A DNA stretch of 64,000 nucleotides from positions 1,239,870 through 1,303,869 of the forward strand of contig NZ_WELG01000001.1 of assembly GCF_009184425.1 (NCBI RefSeq), in the 5' to 3' direction. Origin of the DNA: Flagellimonas olearia. Lineage in GTDB: Bacteria; Bacteroidota; Bacteroidia; Flavobacteriales; Flavobacteriaceae. Both the position numbers and the translations under genes were made by a program. The notes below the pieces were generated by a model that saw only the letters and a list, made by a program, of their open reading frames with translations, ran no database searches and was not told the DNA's origin. This document shows positions 55,491 to 64,000 of this stretch, in pieces (position 1 is the stretch's first letter; every line of letters begins with the position of its first letter).

Positions 55491-56260
55491 GATATTACAC
55501 CTTTGAATACTTGTATGGCCGGTCCTTGCAAAAAGACATTTGTATAAGTATCATCCTGTTGTTCGAAACTTATGGTAAGGTTACCTCCTGGCGTTTTCAC
55601 CTTTACAACCTTGGATTCGGTTTTTCCGGATTGATGCATGGCAATGGCCACGGCAGTGACCCCCGTTCCACAAGAAAGCGTTTCGTTTTCAACACCTCTC
55701 TCATACGTCCTTACCTGAAAGGTATCATCCGTTGATTGCTCCACAAAATTGATGTTGCTACCAGATTTTCCATAGATTCCGTACCGGAGCTTGGCTCCTT
55801 CCTTGGGCACATTGAAATGCTTCAAATCCTCCACAAGCTGCACATGGTGAGGGGAACCTGTGTCCAAAAAACTGTAATTGGGCTTTTCCCGAACCTCGGC
55901 CACATCCACCATCTTCAACTTCACCATATCCCTGTCAATAGTGGCATGGTGCAACCCATCGACCGCATTGAAAGTAGTTTCATTACCGATCACCCCTAAA
56001 AAATGGGCAAAGGCCACCAAACATCTTCCTCCATTGCCACACATACTGCCTTCGGCCCCATCGGCATTAAAATACACCATCTTAAAATCCGTGCTGGGGT
56101 CATTCTCCAGAAGAATCAATCCGTCTGCCCCTACCCCAAAACGCCGATCGCACAAATGTGCCACCAACTGGGTGTCATTTTTGGGAAATCTTCCCTGCCG
56201 ATTGTCAATGATCACAAAATCGTTCCCTGTTCCTTGGTATTTAAAAAACTGTAGTTCCAT
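55484..56260 (-). CDS. dapF: Diaminopimelate epimerase
   Basis: Converts LL- to meso-diaminopimelate for peptidoglycan and lysine. 258 residues. Both active-site cysteines are present, in SMCGNGGRC and LSCGTGVTA; the N-terminal FFKYQGTGNDFVIIDN is standard. First gene of the dapF-acetyltransferase-mltG operon, a sensible grouping of cell-wall genes. A -7 box is 17 bases upstream. Confidence 0.97.
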   Translation of the reverse strand: MELQFFKYQGTGNDFVIIDNRQGRFPKNDTQLVAHLCDRRFGVGADGLILLENDPSTDFKMVYFNADGAEGSMCGNGGRCLVAFAHFLGVIGNETTFNAVDGLHHATIDRDMVKLKMVDVAEVREKPNYSFLDTGSPHHVQLVEDLKHFNVPKEGAKLRYGIYGKSGSNINFVEQSTDDTFQVRTYERGVENETLSCGTGVTAVAIAMHQSGKTESKVVKVKTPGGNLTISFEQQDDTYTNVFLQGPAIQVFKGVISC

Positions 56261-56277
56261 AATTCGCTACAAAGGAA

Positions 56278-56285
56278 CAAATATA
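56278..56285 (-). promoter_or_regulatory. -7 box of the dapF operon
   Basis: TATATTTG on the minus strand, exact TANNTTTG, 17 bases before the dapF ATG. Confidence 0.5.
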
Positions 56286-56355
56286 GGGCATTCTTTAAGA
56301 GTTTTTTGGTAGTTAAAAACGAGTTAAACCCATAAAACCGAAAAATGAATTCTTT

Positions 56356-56363
56356 TAATTTTG
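56356..56363 (+). promoter_or_regulatory. -7 box of the HtrA gene
   Basis: TAATTTTG, exact TANNTTTG, 30 bases before the ATG. Divergent from the dapF promoter within about 130 bases. Confidence 0.5.
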
Positions 56364-56393
56364 TTAGAGCTAAATGTTAAATTAGTATTGATT

Positions 56394-57785
56394 ATGAAGA
56401 GAATAGCTAGTTTATTTCTGGTATCCTTATTCGCAGGGGCAATCACCCTGGGAGCTTACAAATTATTTTTTGAAAAAGGCCATTACCAATTGGCCGTTTC
56501 ACAAGAAGAGATTCCTTTGTTGAGCACAAGTAACCTGCCTACCTCGGCGAGGGGTGCGGGCATCAATGAGGTGGACTTTACCCTGGCCGCGGAAAAAACC
56601 GTGAACTCCGTGGTGCACGTGAAAAACTTGACCTTGAGCAAAGGCCCAAGCAGTCTATCGGATTTCTTTTATGGTTTTGAACGCCAACAGACCCCACAAA
56701 TCGGGTCCGGTTCGGGTGTCATCATCTCTCCCGATGGCTATATTGTCACCAACAACCATGTGATCGACAATGCCAGTCAATTACAAGTGAACCTGAACAA
56801 CAATAAGACCTATGAGGCCGAAGTGATCGGTTCAGATGCCGATTCCGATATAGCTTTATTAAAAATCAATGCGGAAGAACCACTGCCCTACTTGGCCTTT
56901 GGGGATTCGGACAATGCCAAAATTGGGGAATGGGTGTTGGCCGTTGGCAACCCATTCAACCTTACCTCCACGGTAACTGCTGGAATTGTAAGTGCCAAAG
57001 CAAGGTCTTTGGGTCGCAACCAATCCTTTATCCAGACCGATGCCGCGGTAAATCCGGGTAATAGTGGTGGTGCCTTGGTCAACACCAATGGAGACCTTAT
57101 CGGCATCAATACGGCCATTACCTCGCAAACTGGCTCCTATGTGGGTTATGCCTTTGCTGTACCTAGTAATATTGCTAAAAAAGTGGTGGAGGACATTATG
57201 GAATTTGGCAACGTACAAAAAGGATTGTTGGGTATTCAAGGAGGGGACCTTACCTCTTCCCTTGCCGAGGAAAAAGGACTTAGTGGCTCGGACGGGGTTT
57301 ATGTTTCCAAAGTGACCGAAGAGTCTGGCGCTGCCGAGGCAGGGCTACAAGAAGGGGATATTATCAAACAAGTGGACAACATAGCTGTCCATAAGTTTTC
57401 GGAATTATCCGGATATCTATCTTCCAAAAGACCCGGTGATGTGGTTGAAGTGGTTGTAGATCGTAATGGAAAGAATGTTTCCAAAAGGGTCACGCTCAAA
57501 AAACAGTCCAGCATCATCCTTCCCATGACCGGTTTTACGGTTAAAAACCTTTCCAAGGAAGACCAAAAGAAATTCGGAATCTCCAAAGGGGTTAAAATCA
57601 TTGATGTTCCGGAAGCATACGGAAGATATGGGTTGGAAAACAAGATCATCACCGAAGTAGATGGCAATGAAGTCAACAATATTGATGATGCCAAGCGCCA
57701 TTTCGGTGAGATTTCAAGGTATGGCCGCACCAGCTTTACCATGATCAATGAAAAAGGTGAAAAAGAACATATGATCCTGCAATAA
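56394..57785 (+). CDS. HtrA/DegP-type periplasmic serine protease
   Basis: 463 residues. N-terminal membrane or signal segment (1-22), trypsin-like domain with triad H122 (TNNHVID), D152 (DADSDIALL) and S224 (NPGNSGGAL), then two PDZ domains (about 285-375 and 385-463). Degrades or refolds damaged envelope proteins. The frame extends 11 codons upstream to a TTG, but the -7 box overlaps that start, so the ATG at MKRIASLF is right. Single-gene unit with a strong terminator. Confidence 0.95.
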   Translation: MKRIASLFLVSLFAGAITLGAYKLFFEKGHYQLAVSQEEIPLLSTSNLPTSARGAGINEVDFTLAAEKTVNSVVHVKNLTLSKGPSSLSDFFYGFERQQTPQIGSGSGVIISPDGYIVTNNHVIDNASQLQVNLNNNKTYEAEVIGSDADSDIALLKINAEEPLPYLAFGDSDNAKIGEWVLAVGNPFNLTSTVTAGIVSAKARSLGRNQSFIQTDAAVNPGNSGGALVNTNGDLIGINTAITSQTGSYVGYAFAVPSNIAKKVVEDIMEFGNVQKGLLGIQGGDLTSSLAEEKGLSGSDGVYVSKVTEESGAAEAGLQEGDIIKQVDNIAVHKFSELSGYLSSKRPGDVVEVVVDRNGKNVSKRVTLKKQSSIILPMTGFTVKNLSKEDQKKFGISKGVKIIDVPEAYGRYGLENKIITEVDGNEVNNIDDAKRHFGEISRYGRTSFTMINEKGEKEHMILQ

Positions 57786-57809
57786 AGCACATGGAAAACA
57801 AAATACGAA

Positions 57810-57838
57810 AGCACCTCGATCGGGGTGCTTTTTTTATA
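57810..57838 (+). terminator. Terminator of the HtrA gene
   Basis: AGCACC and GGTGCT around a CGATCG centre, then a run of seven T. Confidence 0.85.
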
Positions 57839-57870
57839 TCGAATTCTTTTACGAAAACGTTTGAAATATC

Positions 57871-57878
57871 TAATTTTG
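57871..57878 (+). promoter_or_regulatory. -7 box of the GAPDH gene
   Basis: TAATTTTG, exact TANNTTTG, 40 bases before the ATG. The -33 region is only T-rich (TTT instead of TTG at 20-base spacing). Confidence 0.45.
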
Positions 57879-57918
57879 CCAACATCTATCTAACTAAAAC
57901 AATCGTTTCCAAGAGCTT

Positions 57919-59367
57919 ATGAGCAACATCAAATCCTACGAAAAAGAGCTTGCCTTCCAAGCAGACCGAAGAAAGGCCACCACGGAATTCATAAAGATCA
58001 TCAGTGATCTATGGTACGACAAGGCCATTGAGGTGGTGCTCTTCAAAAATCAAATTATTGACAAGAACGTGAGCGACATCATCAACCTGCACGAATATGC
58101 CGGGGAGTTTGTCCAGAAACCCATTTCCATTTTTGATTCGGTCGAAATTTTACGTGCCATTAACGACATCAGTCTACCACCGGCCAAATTGGACATTGGC
58201 AAACTTACCTACGAGTACCATTCCGATGACAATACCCATCTCAATGTAAAGGCATTTGTTCTGGACAAGCTAAAGGATGCCCAATTTTCCAAAGAGATCA
58301 AACCCAAGGATGTGGTACTGTACGGATTTGGAAGAATAGGAAGATTGGTAGCACGGGAACTTATGGCCAAAACCGGAAGAGGTAGTCAGTTACGGCTCAG
58401 GGCCGTTGTGGTCCGCGACCAATTGACCGAGGAAGTCCTTGAAAAAAGGGCCGCTTTGCTGCGCACCGATTCGGTTCATGGGCAATTTATGGGTACAGTG
58501 GACGTGGATGTCAAGAACCAGGCCCTCATCATCAATGGCACCACGGTAAAGTTCATCAGTGCCGCAAGGCCGGAAGACATTGACTACACCAAATATGGCA
58601 TCATTGGCGCCTTGATCATAGACAATACCGGAGCCTTCAGGGATAAGGAAGCATTGTCCAGACATTTGGAATCCAAAGGGGCCAGCCGGGTATTGCTCAC
58701 TGCCCCCGGAAAAGAGGTACCCAATATTGTCCACGGCGTAAACCATAAGGAGTTTGACCCGGACAAGATCAAAATTTACTCCGCCGCATCCTGCACCACC
58801 AATGCCATAACACCTATATTAAAGGTCATCGAGGATTCCTTAGGCATCAAAAAAGGGCATTTGGAAACCATTCATGCCTATACCAATGACCAAAATTTGG
58901 TGGACAACATGCACAACAAATATCGTCGGGGACGTGCTGCAGCACTGAACATGGTCATTACGGAGACAGGTGCTGGAGCTGCCGTGGCCAAGGCATTGCC
59001 TTCCCTAAAGGGAAAATTGACTTCCAATGCCATTCGGGTTCCGGTTCCCAACGGTTCGTTGGTGGTCCTCAATCTAGAAGTAAAGAACAAGACCACTGTG
59101 GAAGGCATCAACACCATCCTAAAAAAATATGCCTTGGAAGGGGATTTGGTGGAACAGATAAAATATTCCCTGAGCAATGAGTTGGTATCTTCGGATATCG
59201 TAGGAACCTCTGCACCATCCATTTATGACAGCAAGGCCACCTTGGTGTCCGGGGACGGCAAGAGTGTGGTGCTCTATATATGGTACGATAACGAATATGG
59301 ATATTCGCACCAAGTCATTCGGTTGGCAAAATACATCGCCAAGGTTAGGCGTTATACGTATTATTAG
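57919..59367 (+). CDS. Glyceraldehyde-3-phosphate dehydrogenase, long (about 480-residue) form
   Basis: 482 residues. A 130-residue N-terminal extension (helical, up to about HLNVKAFVLDKLKDAQ) precedes the normal GAPDH: VVLYGFGRIGRLVARELM (NAD(P)-binding), SAASCTTNAITP with catalytic C292, and TIHAYTNDQNLVDNMH. The extended class is common in Bacteroidota beside a normal 330-residue enzyme and may run in the gluconeogenic direction (inference). The C-terminus WYDNEYGYSHQVIRLAKYIA is standard. Single gene with its own promoter box. Confidence 0.93.
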   Translation: MSNIKSYEKELAFQADRRKATTEFIKIISDLWYDKAIEVVLFKNQIIDKNVSDIINLHEYAGEFVQKPISIFDSVEILRAINDISLPPAKLDIGKLTYEYHSDDNTHLNVKAFVLDKLKDAQFSKEIKPKDVVLYGFGRIGRLVARELMAKTGRGSQLRLRAVVVRDQLTEEVLEKRAALLRTDSVHGQFMGTVDVDVKNQALIINGTTVKFISAARPEDIDYTKYGIIGALIIDNTGAFRDKEALSRHLESKGASRVLLTAPGKEVPNIVHGVNHKEFDPDKIKIYSAASCTTNAITPILKVIEDSLGIKKGHLETIHAYTNDQNLVDNMHNKYRRGRAAALNMVITETGAGAAVAKALPSLKGKLTSNAIRVPVPNGSLVVLNLEVKNKTTVEGINTILKKYALEGDLVEQIKYSLSNELVSSDIVGTSAPSIYDSKATLVSGDGKSVVLYIWYDNEYGYSHQVIRLAKYIAKVRRYTYY

Positions 59368-59413
59368 TAGTGTATTGCGAAAGCGTTTCATCCAGGGTCA
59401 GAAGGTTTTTCTT

Positions 59414-59442
59414 TTGATTTCTGGTTTATTGATGTAATTTCG
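59414..59442 (+). promoter_or_regulatory. Candidate promoter of the coiled-coil membrane protein gene
   Basis: TTG at 59414, 18-base spacer, TAATTTCG at 59435-59442, one mismatch from TANNTTTG; 42 bases before the ATG. Confidence 0.35.
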
Positions 59443-59484
59443 CCCTACCCTTAATCTAAATTTAATACGAGAATACTATTGACT

Positions 59485-60093
59485 ATGAAGCATTTAAGAG
59501 TTTTATTGCCCCTCGCCCTACTTGTAACTTTCTTTTCATCCTATGCCCAAGAGGAAGAAACCTCAGAGAATTCGGACATGACCATAAAAGGCCAGTTTGA
59601 GGAGATGGAAAGAAAATCCACCAACTATAGATCTGGAAATGGTGTTCCCTATGAAGTAATTCGGCTATCCAGTCTCAATGAGGTGAAGAGCAATATTTTT
59701 GATACCATCAATACGGCGTACAAGAGCATCAAGGACCTTTCCGCAACCATAACCGGCAACGAGGCACAGATAGAAGATCTCAATACAAAACTACAGGATA
59801 CCACCAATAAGCTGAACACGGTCACAGAGGAAAAGGACAGCATATCCTTTTTTGGTGCTTTGATCAGCAAAGGGACCTATAATTTCATTTTATGGTCCAT
59901 CATCTTTGCCCTTTTGCTGTTTTTGCTCTTCTTTATCTACAGGTTCAGAAACAGTAACTTCCTGACGCATCAAGCCAAATCTGCCCTTACCGATCTGGAA
60001 AAGGAATATGAGGACCACAGAAGACGTGCCTTGGAGCGGGAGCAGAAAATAAGCCGTCAGTTGCAAGACGAATTGAACAAGCAGAAAAAATAA
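59485..60093 (+). CDS. Membrane protein with coiled coil, unknown function
   Basis: 202 residues. Signal peptide MKHLRVLLPLALLVTFFSSYAQ, a short acidic segment, a coiled coil (about 70-115; IKDLSATITGNEAQIEDLNTKLQDTTNKLN pattern), a membrane helix near 131-153, and a strongly charged C-terminal helix (about 160-202). Such proteins near trmD are often wrongly labelled tRNA (guanine-N1)-methyltransferase in flavobacteria (recalled); nothing here resembles that enzyme. An in-frame TTG two codons earlier is unlikely to be the start. Confidence 0.8.
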   Translation: MKHLRVLLPLALLVTFFSSYAQEEETSENSDMTIKGQFEEMERKSTNYRSGNGVPYEVIRLSSLNEVKSNIFDTINTAYKSIKDLSATITGNEAQIEDLNTKLQDTTNKLNTVTEEKDSISFFGALISKGTYNFILWSIIFALLLFLLFFIYRFRNSNFLTHQAKSALTDLEKEYEDHRRRALEREQKISRQLQDELNKQKK

Positions 60094-60096
60094 AGA

Positions 60097-60120
60097 AAAG
60101 GCTTCCCTCAGGAAGCCTTT
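60097..60120. terminator. Hairpin terminator after the coiled-coil membrane protein gene
   Basis: AAAGGCTTCC, CTCA loop, GGAAGCCTTT; the T tract is short, so it may be leaky. Confidence 0.6.
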
Positions 60121-60153
60121 CAACTATCCGTACAAGAACCTAGAATCTATCCC

Positions 60154-60597
60154 ATGACCGTAAAAAAGGCAACCCTATCCGATTTGGAGCACATTGCCCC
60201 CCTTTTTGATGCCTACAGGGTCTTCTACGGACAGCCCTCGGACCTTGAAGGTGCCAGTTCTTTTTTAAAAGAACGGTTTACCAATGAAGATAATATTGTT
60301 TTCTTGGCCTATGAGGATGAAAAAGCCATTGGGTTCACCCAACTCTATAAAACCTTTTCATCCGTTTCCATGCAACCCCTCTATATCCTGAACGATCTTT
60401 TTGTGTTGCCCGAACATCGAAAAAACGGAGCGGGAGAAGCTTTGCTGGAGCAAGCAAAAGTGCACTGCCAGGCGATGGGCTTTAAAGGTTTGGCTTTGGA
60501 GACCGCTGCGGACAATCCAGCCCAAAAGCTGTATGAACGCTTGGATTGGAAAAAGGATACCGCATTCTTTCACTACTTTTGGAAGAATCCCAAATAA
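60154..60597 (+). CDS. GNAT-family N-acetyltransferase
   Basis: 147 residues. Acetyl-CoA loop in DLFVLPEHRKNGAGEALLEQAK and the C-terminal ALETAADNPAQKLYERLDW. Starts with MTVKKATLSDLEHIAPLFDAYR, a typical GNAT first helix. Substrate unknown; it is 36 bases before trmD and could be co-transcribed with it. Confidence 0.9.
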   Translation: MTVKKATLSDLEHIAPLFDAYRVFYGQPSDLEGASSFLKERFTNEDNIVFLAYEDEKAIGFTQLYKTFSSVSMQPLYILNDLFVLPEHRKNGAGEALLEQAKVHCQAMGFKGLALETAADNPAQKLYERLDWKKDTAFFHYFWKNPK

Positions 60598-60633
60598 CGT
60601 ATCAATAAAACATGCATTATTTGCTATACATCT

Positions 60634-61308
60634 ATGAGAATTGACATCATCACCGTATTGCCGGAACTGCTTGAAAGTCCTTTTGAGGCCTCCATACTAA
60701 AAAGGGCCCAAGAGAAAGGCCTGGTTGAGGTGCATTTACACAATTTACGGGAATACACCACCGGCAATTACCGACAGGTGGACGACTATCAGTTTGGCGG
60801 AGGTGCCGGAATGGTCTTGATGATCGAACCCATAGACAAATGCATCACCCAGCTTAAAAGCGAAAGGGAATACGATGAAATCATCTACATGACGCCGGAC
60901 GGCCACACCTTGAACCAACGTATGGCCAATGAAATATCCCTGAAGAAAAACCTTATCATCCTGTGTGGACATTACAAAGGGGTGGATCAACGCGTAAGGG
61001 ATATGTTCGTGACCCGGGAAATCTCTGTGGGCGATTATGTATTGTCTGGCGGCGAACTCGGTGCTGCCATTTTATGTGATGCCGTAATACGATTGCTACC
61101 CGGGGTCTTGAACGATGAGACCTCTGCCCTAACCGATACGTTCCAGGACAATCTACTGGCCCCTCCTGTATATACCAGACCTGCCGAATATAAAGGAAAG
61201 AAGGTTCCTGAGATTCTCCTCAGTGGAGATTTACCGAAAATTGAAAAATGGCGCGAGGAACAAGCTTTTGAACGCACAACGCAACGAAGACCCGATCTAT
61301 TAAAATAA
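60634..61308 (+). CDS. trmD: tRNA (guanine-N1)-methyltransferase
   Basis: Makes m1G37 in tRNAs next to the anticodon, preventing frameshifts. 224 residues, SPOUT (trefoil-knot) enzyme. Segments: [22 protein letters not shown], the [14 protein letters not shown] loop, [15 protein letters not shown] and the knot [21 protein letters not shown]. The C-terminal [20 protein letters not shown] binds tRNA. Lies in the usual trmD-rplS neighbourhood with a small membrane protein between them. Confidence 0.98.
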   Translation: MRIDIITVLPELLESPFEASILKRAQEKGLVEVHLHNLREYTTGNYRQVDDYQFGGGAGMVLMIEPIDKCITQLKSEREYDEIIYMTPDGHTLNQRMANEISLKKNLIILCGHYKGVDQRVRDMFVTREISVGDYVLSGGELGAAILCDAVIRLLPGVLNDETSALTDTFQDNLLAPPVYTRPAEYKGKKVPEILLSGDLPKIEKWREEQAFERTTQRRPDLLK

Positions 61309-61314
61309 ACCGAT

Positions 61315-61650
61315 ATGGACAACACCGACTCTATCTACTTTGCCGCAAGTGGGCTATTGCATGGCATTATACAATTGGTTGTGATAGTGGCATGCATCAT
61401 CCTAGTGGTCAAACAAAAGAGCGGTGCTACGATTTTAATGTTGGTTGGACAAATTTTGGCCCTGATGTTTTCCATGGGTAGATACGTCTGGAACTTTGTT
61501 GCCGCCCGTGACGGAGTGGATTCCCTGTTGATGGCCAATAAGATCATGGCGCTTTTAGGACCGCTCCCTTATGCTATTTTTGCCATTGGATTGGTTTTGT
61601 TCGCTACAAATCAGGTGAAAAAGCAGCATCCAGAACAAGAAAGCGCTTAA
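61315..61650 (+). CDS. Small integral membrane protein of unknown function
   Basis: 111 residues with three predicted membrane helices (about 8-32, 36-62 and 82-100) and a short polar C-terminal tail (KKQHPEQESA). No known motif. Starts six bases after trmD, so it is co-transcribed with it; a tRNA link is not implied. rplS follows under its own promoter. Confidence 0.75.
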   Translation: MDNTDSIYFAASGLLHGIIQLVVIVACIILVVKQKSGATILMLVGQILALMFSMGRYVWNFVAARDGVDSLLMANKIMALLGPLPYAIFAIGLVLFATNQVKKQHPEQESA

Positions 61651-61665
61651 AGTTCACAAAACAGC

Positions 61666-61695
61666 TTGCCAATTCTAAATATTGCATTACTTTTG
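61666..61695 (+). promoter_or_regulatory. Promoter of rplS
   Basis: TTG at 61666-61668, exactly 19 bases, then TACTTTTG (61688-61695), an exact TANNTTTG. It is the best full promoter match of the window. The leader is about 65 bases, with AAAAAAAAC just upstream of the ATG. Confidence 0.7.
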
Positions 61696-61763
61696 CAATC
61701 TCAAAATCAACCTCTGACGATGTACGTGAAAGTTGATCTTGTCAAACACTTAAAAAAAACATC

Positions 61764-62114
61764 ATGGAATCCTTAGTAAAATTTGTTGAAGACGAATTTG
61801 TTCCAAAAAAAGATTTTCCAAAATTCTCTTCCGGAGATACCATCACGGTATATTACGAAATCAAGGAAGGTGAAAAAACACGTACCCAGTTCTTTAAAGG
61901 AGTTGTAATCCAGAGAAGGGGAAGCGGTGCCACTGAAACCTTTACCATCAGAAAAATGTCCGGTACGGTAGGTGTGGAAAGAATTTTCCCCATCAACATG
62001 CCAGCCCTTCAACGTGTTGAAGTGAACAAAAGAGGTAAAGTCCGCAGGTCAAGAATCTTCTATTTCAGAGGCCTTACCGGTAAAAAAGCCCGAATCAAAG
62101 AGATTAGGGGATAA
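61764..62114 (+). CDS. rplS: Large-subunit ribosomal protein L19
   Basis: 116 residues, normal. Located at the 30S-50S interface. Typical KFSSGDTITVYYEIKEGEKTRTQFFKGVVIQRRGSGATETFTIRKMS fold and the C-terminal VNKRGKVRRSRIFYFRGLTGKKARIKEIR (quoted in parts only as motif RRSRIFYFRGL). It has its own promoter and a strong terminator. Confidence 0.98.
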   Translation: MESLVKFVEDEFVPKKDFPKFSSGDTITVYYEIKEGEKTRTQFFKGVVIQRRGSGATETFTIRKMSGTVGVERIFPINMPALQRVEVNKRGKVRRSRIFYFRGLTGKKARIKEIRG

Positions 62115-62129
62115 CAAAACCCCGACACC

Positions 62130-62162
62130 AAAAAAAAGCACCTTTTCAAGGTGCTTTTTTTA
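62130..62162 (+). terminator. Terminator of rplS
   Basis: AAGCACCTT, TTCA loop, AAGGTGCTT, flanked by an A run and a T run. Confidence 0.88.
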
Positions 62163-62602
62163 TGAACAATTGTTAATAACATCGGTTCATACAATGTTGA
62201 TTTTTAATCGGTTACAAAATTTGGATATCTAAGACTTAATCCTATCTTAGCAGAAGAAATAATGAAAATGATACCATCAGATTCTTATTTCGATTTTAAA
62301 GTTGACGTTCTTTAAATGCTGATGTTTCCCTTTAAATTGGTAACACTACTGATCACAAAAGGAATTTCAAATCAAGGTAAGGCTCAGGCTGCTTGGGGAG
62401 AAATAATAAATTTTATGTGCGGGTGGAAGAGCAATTTTCCATCTTGATAAGATTTAGGAAACAACTGGTACCACTTTGCAAGACGTTGTTTAGTTGAAAA
62501 ATTAAGGACAGAAAGCAGGGTAAACGTTAAAAGGGCAACAGATGCGGTCTTCGGATTTGCAGTTTTGTAGCAACACAAAACAAGTCTTTTAGTCCTTTTC
62601 AG
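62163..62602. other. 440-base gap with a gene remnant
   Basis: No intact gene. Between 62451 and 62570 a 39-codon open stretch on the plus strand reads WYHFARRCLVEKLRTES and ends RATDAVFGFAVL before TAG, in the style of a real C-terminus but without a start or upstream coding sequence. The first 290 bases hold stop codons in all frames and A/T-rich sequence. A terminator follows 33 bases after the TAG. I interpret it as the decayed 3' end of a gene; the family is unknown. A small non-coding RNA ending at the terminator is the alternative. Confidence 0.4.
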
Positions 62603-62646
62603 AAAGCCATATCAATGTGCATACATCGATATGGCTTTTGTTTTTT
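62603..62646 (+). terminator. Orphan terminator ahead of the isocitrate dehydrogenase gene
   Basis: AAAGCCATATC (62603-62613) with GATATGGCTTT (62628-62638), 14-base loop, then TTGTTTTTT. No intact plus-strand gene precedes it within 480 bases. Confidence 0.7.
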
Positions 62647-62702
62647 CACATTCCCTCTCATTTTTGTGCCCATTTCCTTTATTCCGCACCATTCATAAGT
62701 CG

Positions 62703-62710
62703 TATATTTG
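62703..62710 (+). promoter_or_regulatory. -7 box of icd
   Basis: TATATTTG, exact TANNTTTG, 24 bases before the ATG; weak -33 (ATT) at 19-base spacing. Confidence 0.5.
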
Positions 62711-62734
62711 CACCGCTCAAACAAATACATTTAA

Positions 62735-64000
<1,266 letters not shown>

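Noticed and set aside
62384-62578. 64-codon minus-strand frame in the gap before icd
   Set aside because: Lies antisense to the C-terminal-like remnant and has no promoter box or relatives that I can name with confidence.

Overview
The window is a stretch of chromosome from a flavobacterium (phylum Bacteroidota, family Flavobacteriaceae). The protein sequences and gene order resemble the marine Muricauda/Allomuricauda group; that placement is from memory of the family and was not searched. Signs of Bacteroidota are TANNTTTG -7 promoter boxes with few Shine-Dalgarno sequences, a PorP/SprF-type type IX secretion protein, a T9SS C-terminal sorting domain, the Bacteroidota form of RNA polymerase omega, a bacillithiol-type YtxJ protein and many small SPase II lipoproteins. 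Almost all of it is core genome. I see no rRNA, tRNA, CRISPR array, prophage, insertion sequence or restriction/defence island.

Layout. 0-6 kb: the end of a glutaminyl cyclotransferase gene, a thioesterase and a decayed beta-helix gene, followed by a signalling patch. The patch holds a LytTR regulator with a degenerate receiver domain, two very small exported-peptide genes, a TPR histidine kinase and its NarL-type regulator. 6-16 kb: separate housekeeping and envelope genes (glyA, a large lipoprotein, ytxJ, clpB, a TetR regulator, a PorP/SPOR fusion and two small lipoproteins). 16-26 kb: smpB and pcm, then a long plus-strand run (Gfo/Idh oxidoreductase, hydroxybutyryl-CoA dehydrogenase, DUF1015, YggS, an exonuclease/GIY-YIG fusion, a K+ channel, miaA, gluconate kinase and gluconate permease). 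26-39 kb: minus-strand groups. These are an OmpR-type two-component pair, glycosyltransferase-ybbR-coaE, and the envelope/replication/cofactor run bamD-rpoZ-coaBC-DUF4835-recN-fabI with dapA upstream. 39-42 kb: a 5'-nucleotidase split over two genes and a T9SS metalloprotease. 42-50 kb: ligA, a LOG-family hydrolase, prmC, an acetyltransferase, ribD, a HAD phosphatase, an EamA exporter and YigZ. 50-57 kb: dnaA and its neighbours, mltG, dapF and an HtrA protease. 57-64 kb: a long-form GAPDH, trmD, rplS, a 620-base gap with a gene remnant, and the first 422 residues of a monomeric isocitrate dehydrogenase.

How it fits together. The 0-6 kb patch is the least ordinary part. AATTCTA occurs three times at exactly 21-bp spacing between the LytTR gene and the first peptide gene, the geometry at which LytTR proteins usually bind DNA, so a local regulatory circuit is plausible. 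Other points of interest are a seven-base tandem repeat inside prmC, mutually exclusive hairpins in the dnaA leader, a palindromic intergenic repeat family, and several genes whose -7 box lies only 4-6 bases from the start codon (probable leaderless mRNAs).

Starts were chosen from family alignments recalled from memory, lipoprotein signals and promoter positions. Where two starts are possible the entry says so. No similarity search, structure prediction or expression data were available.
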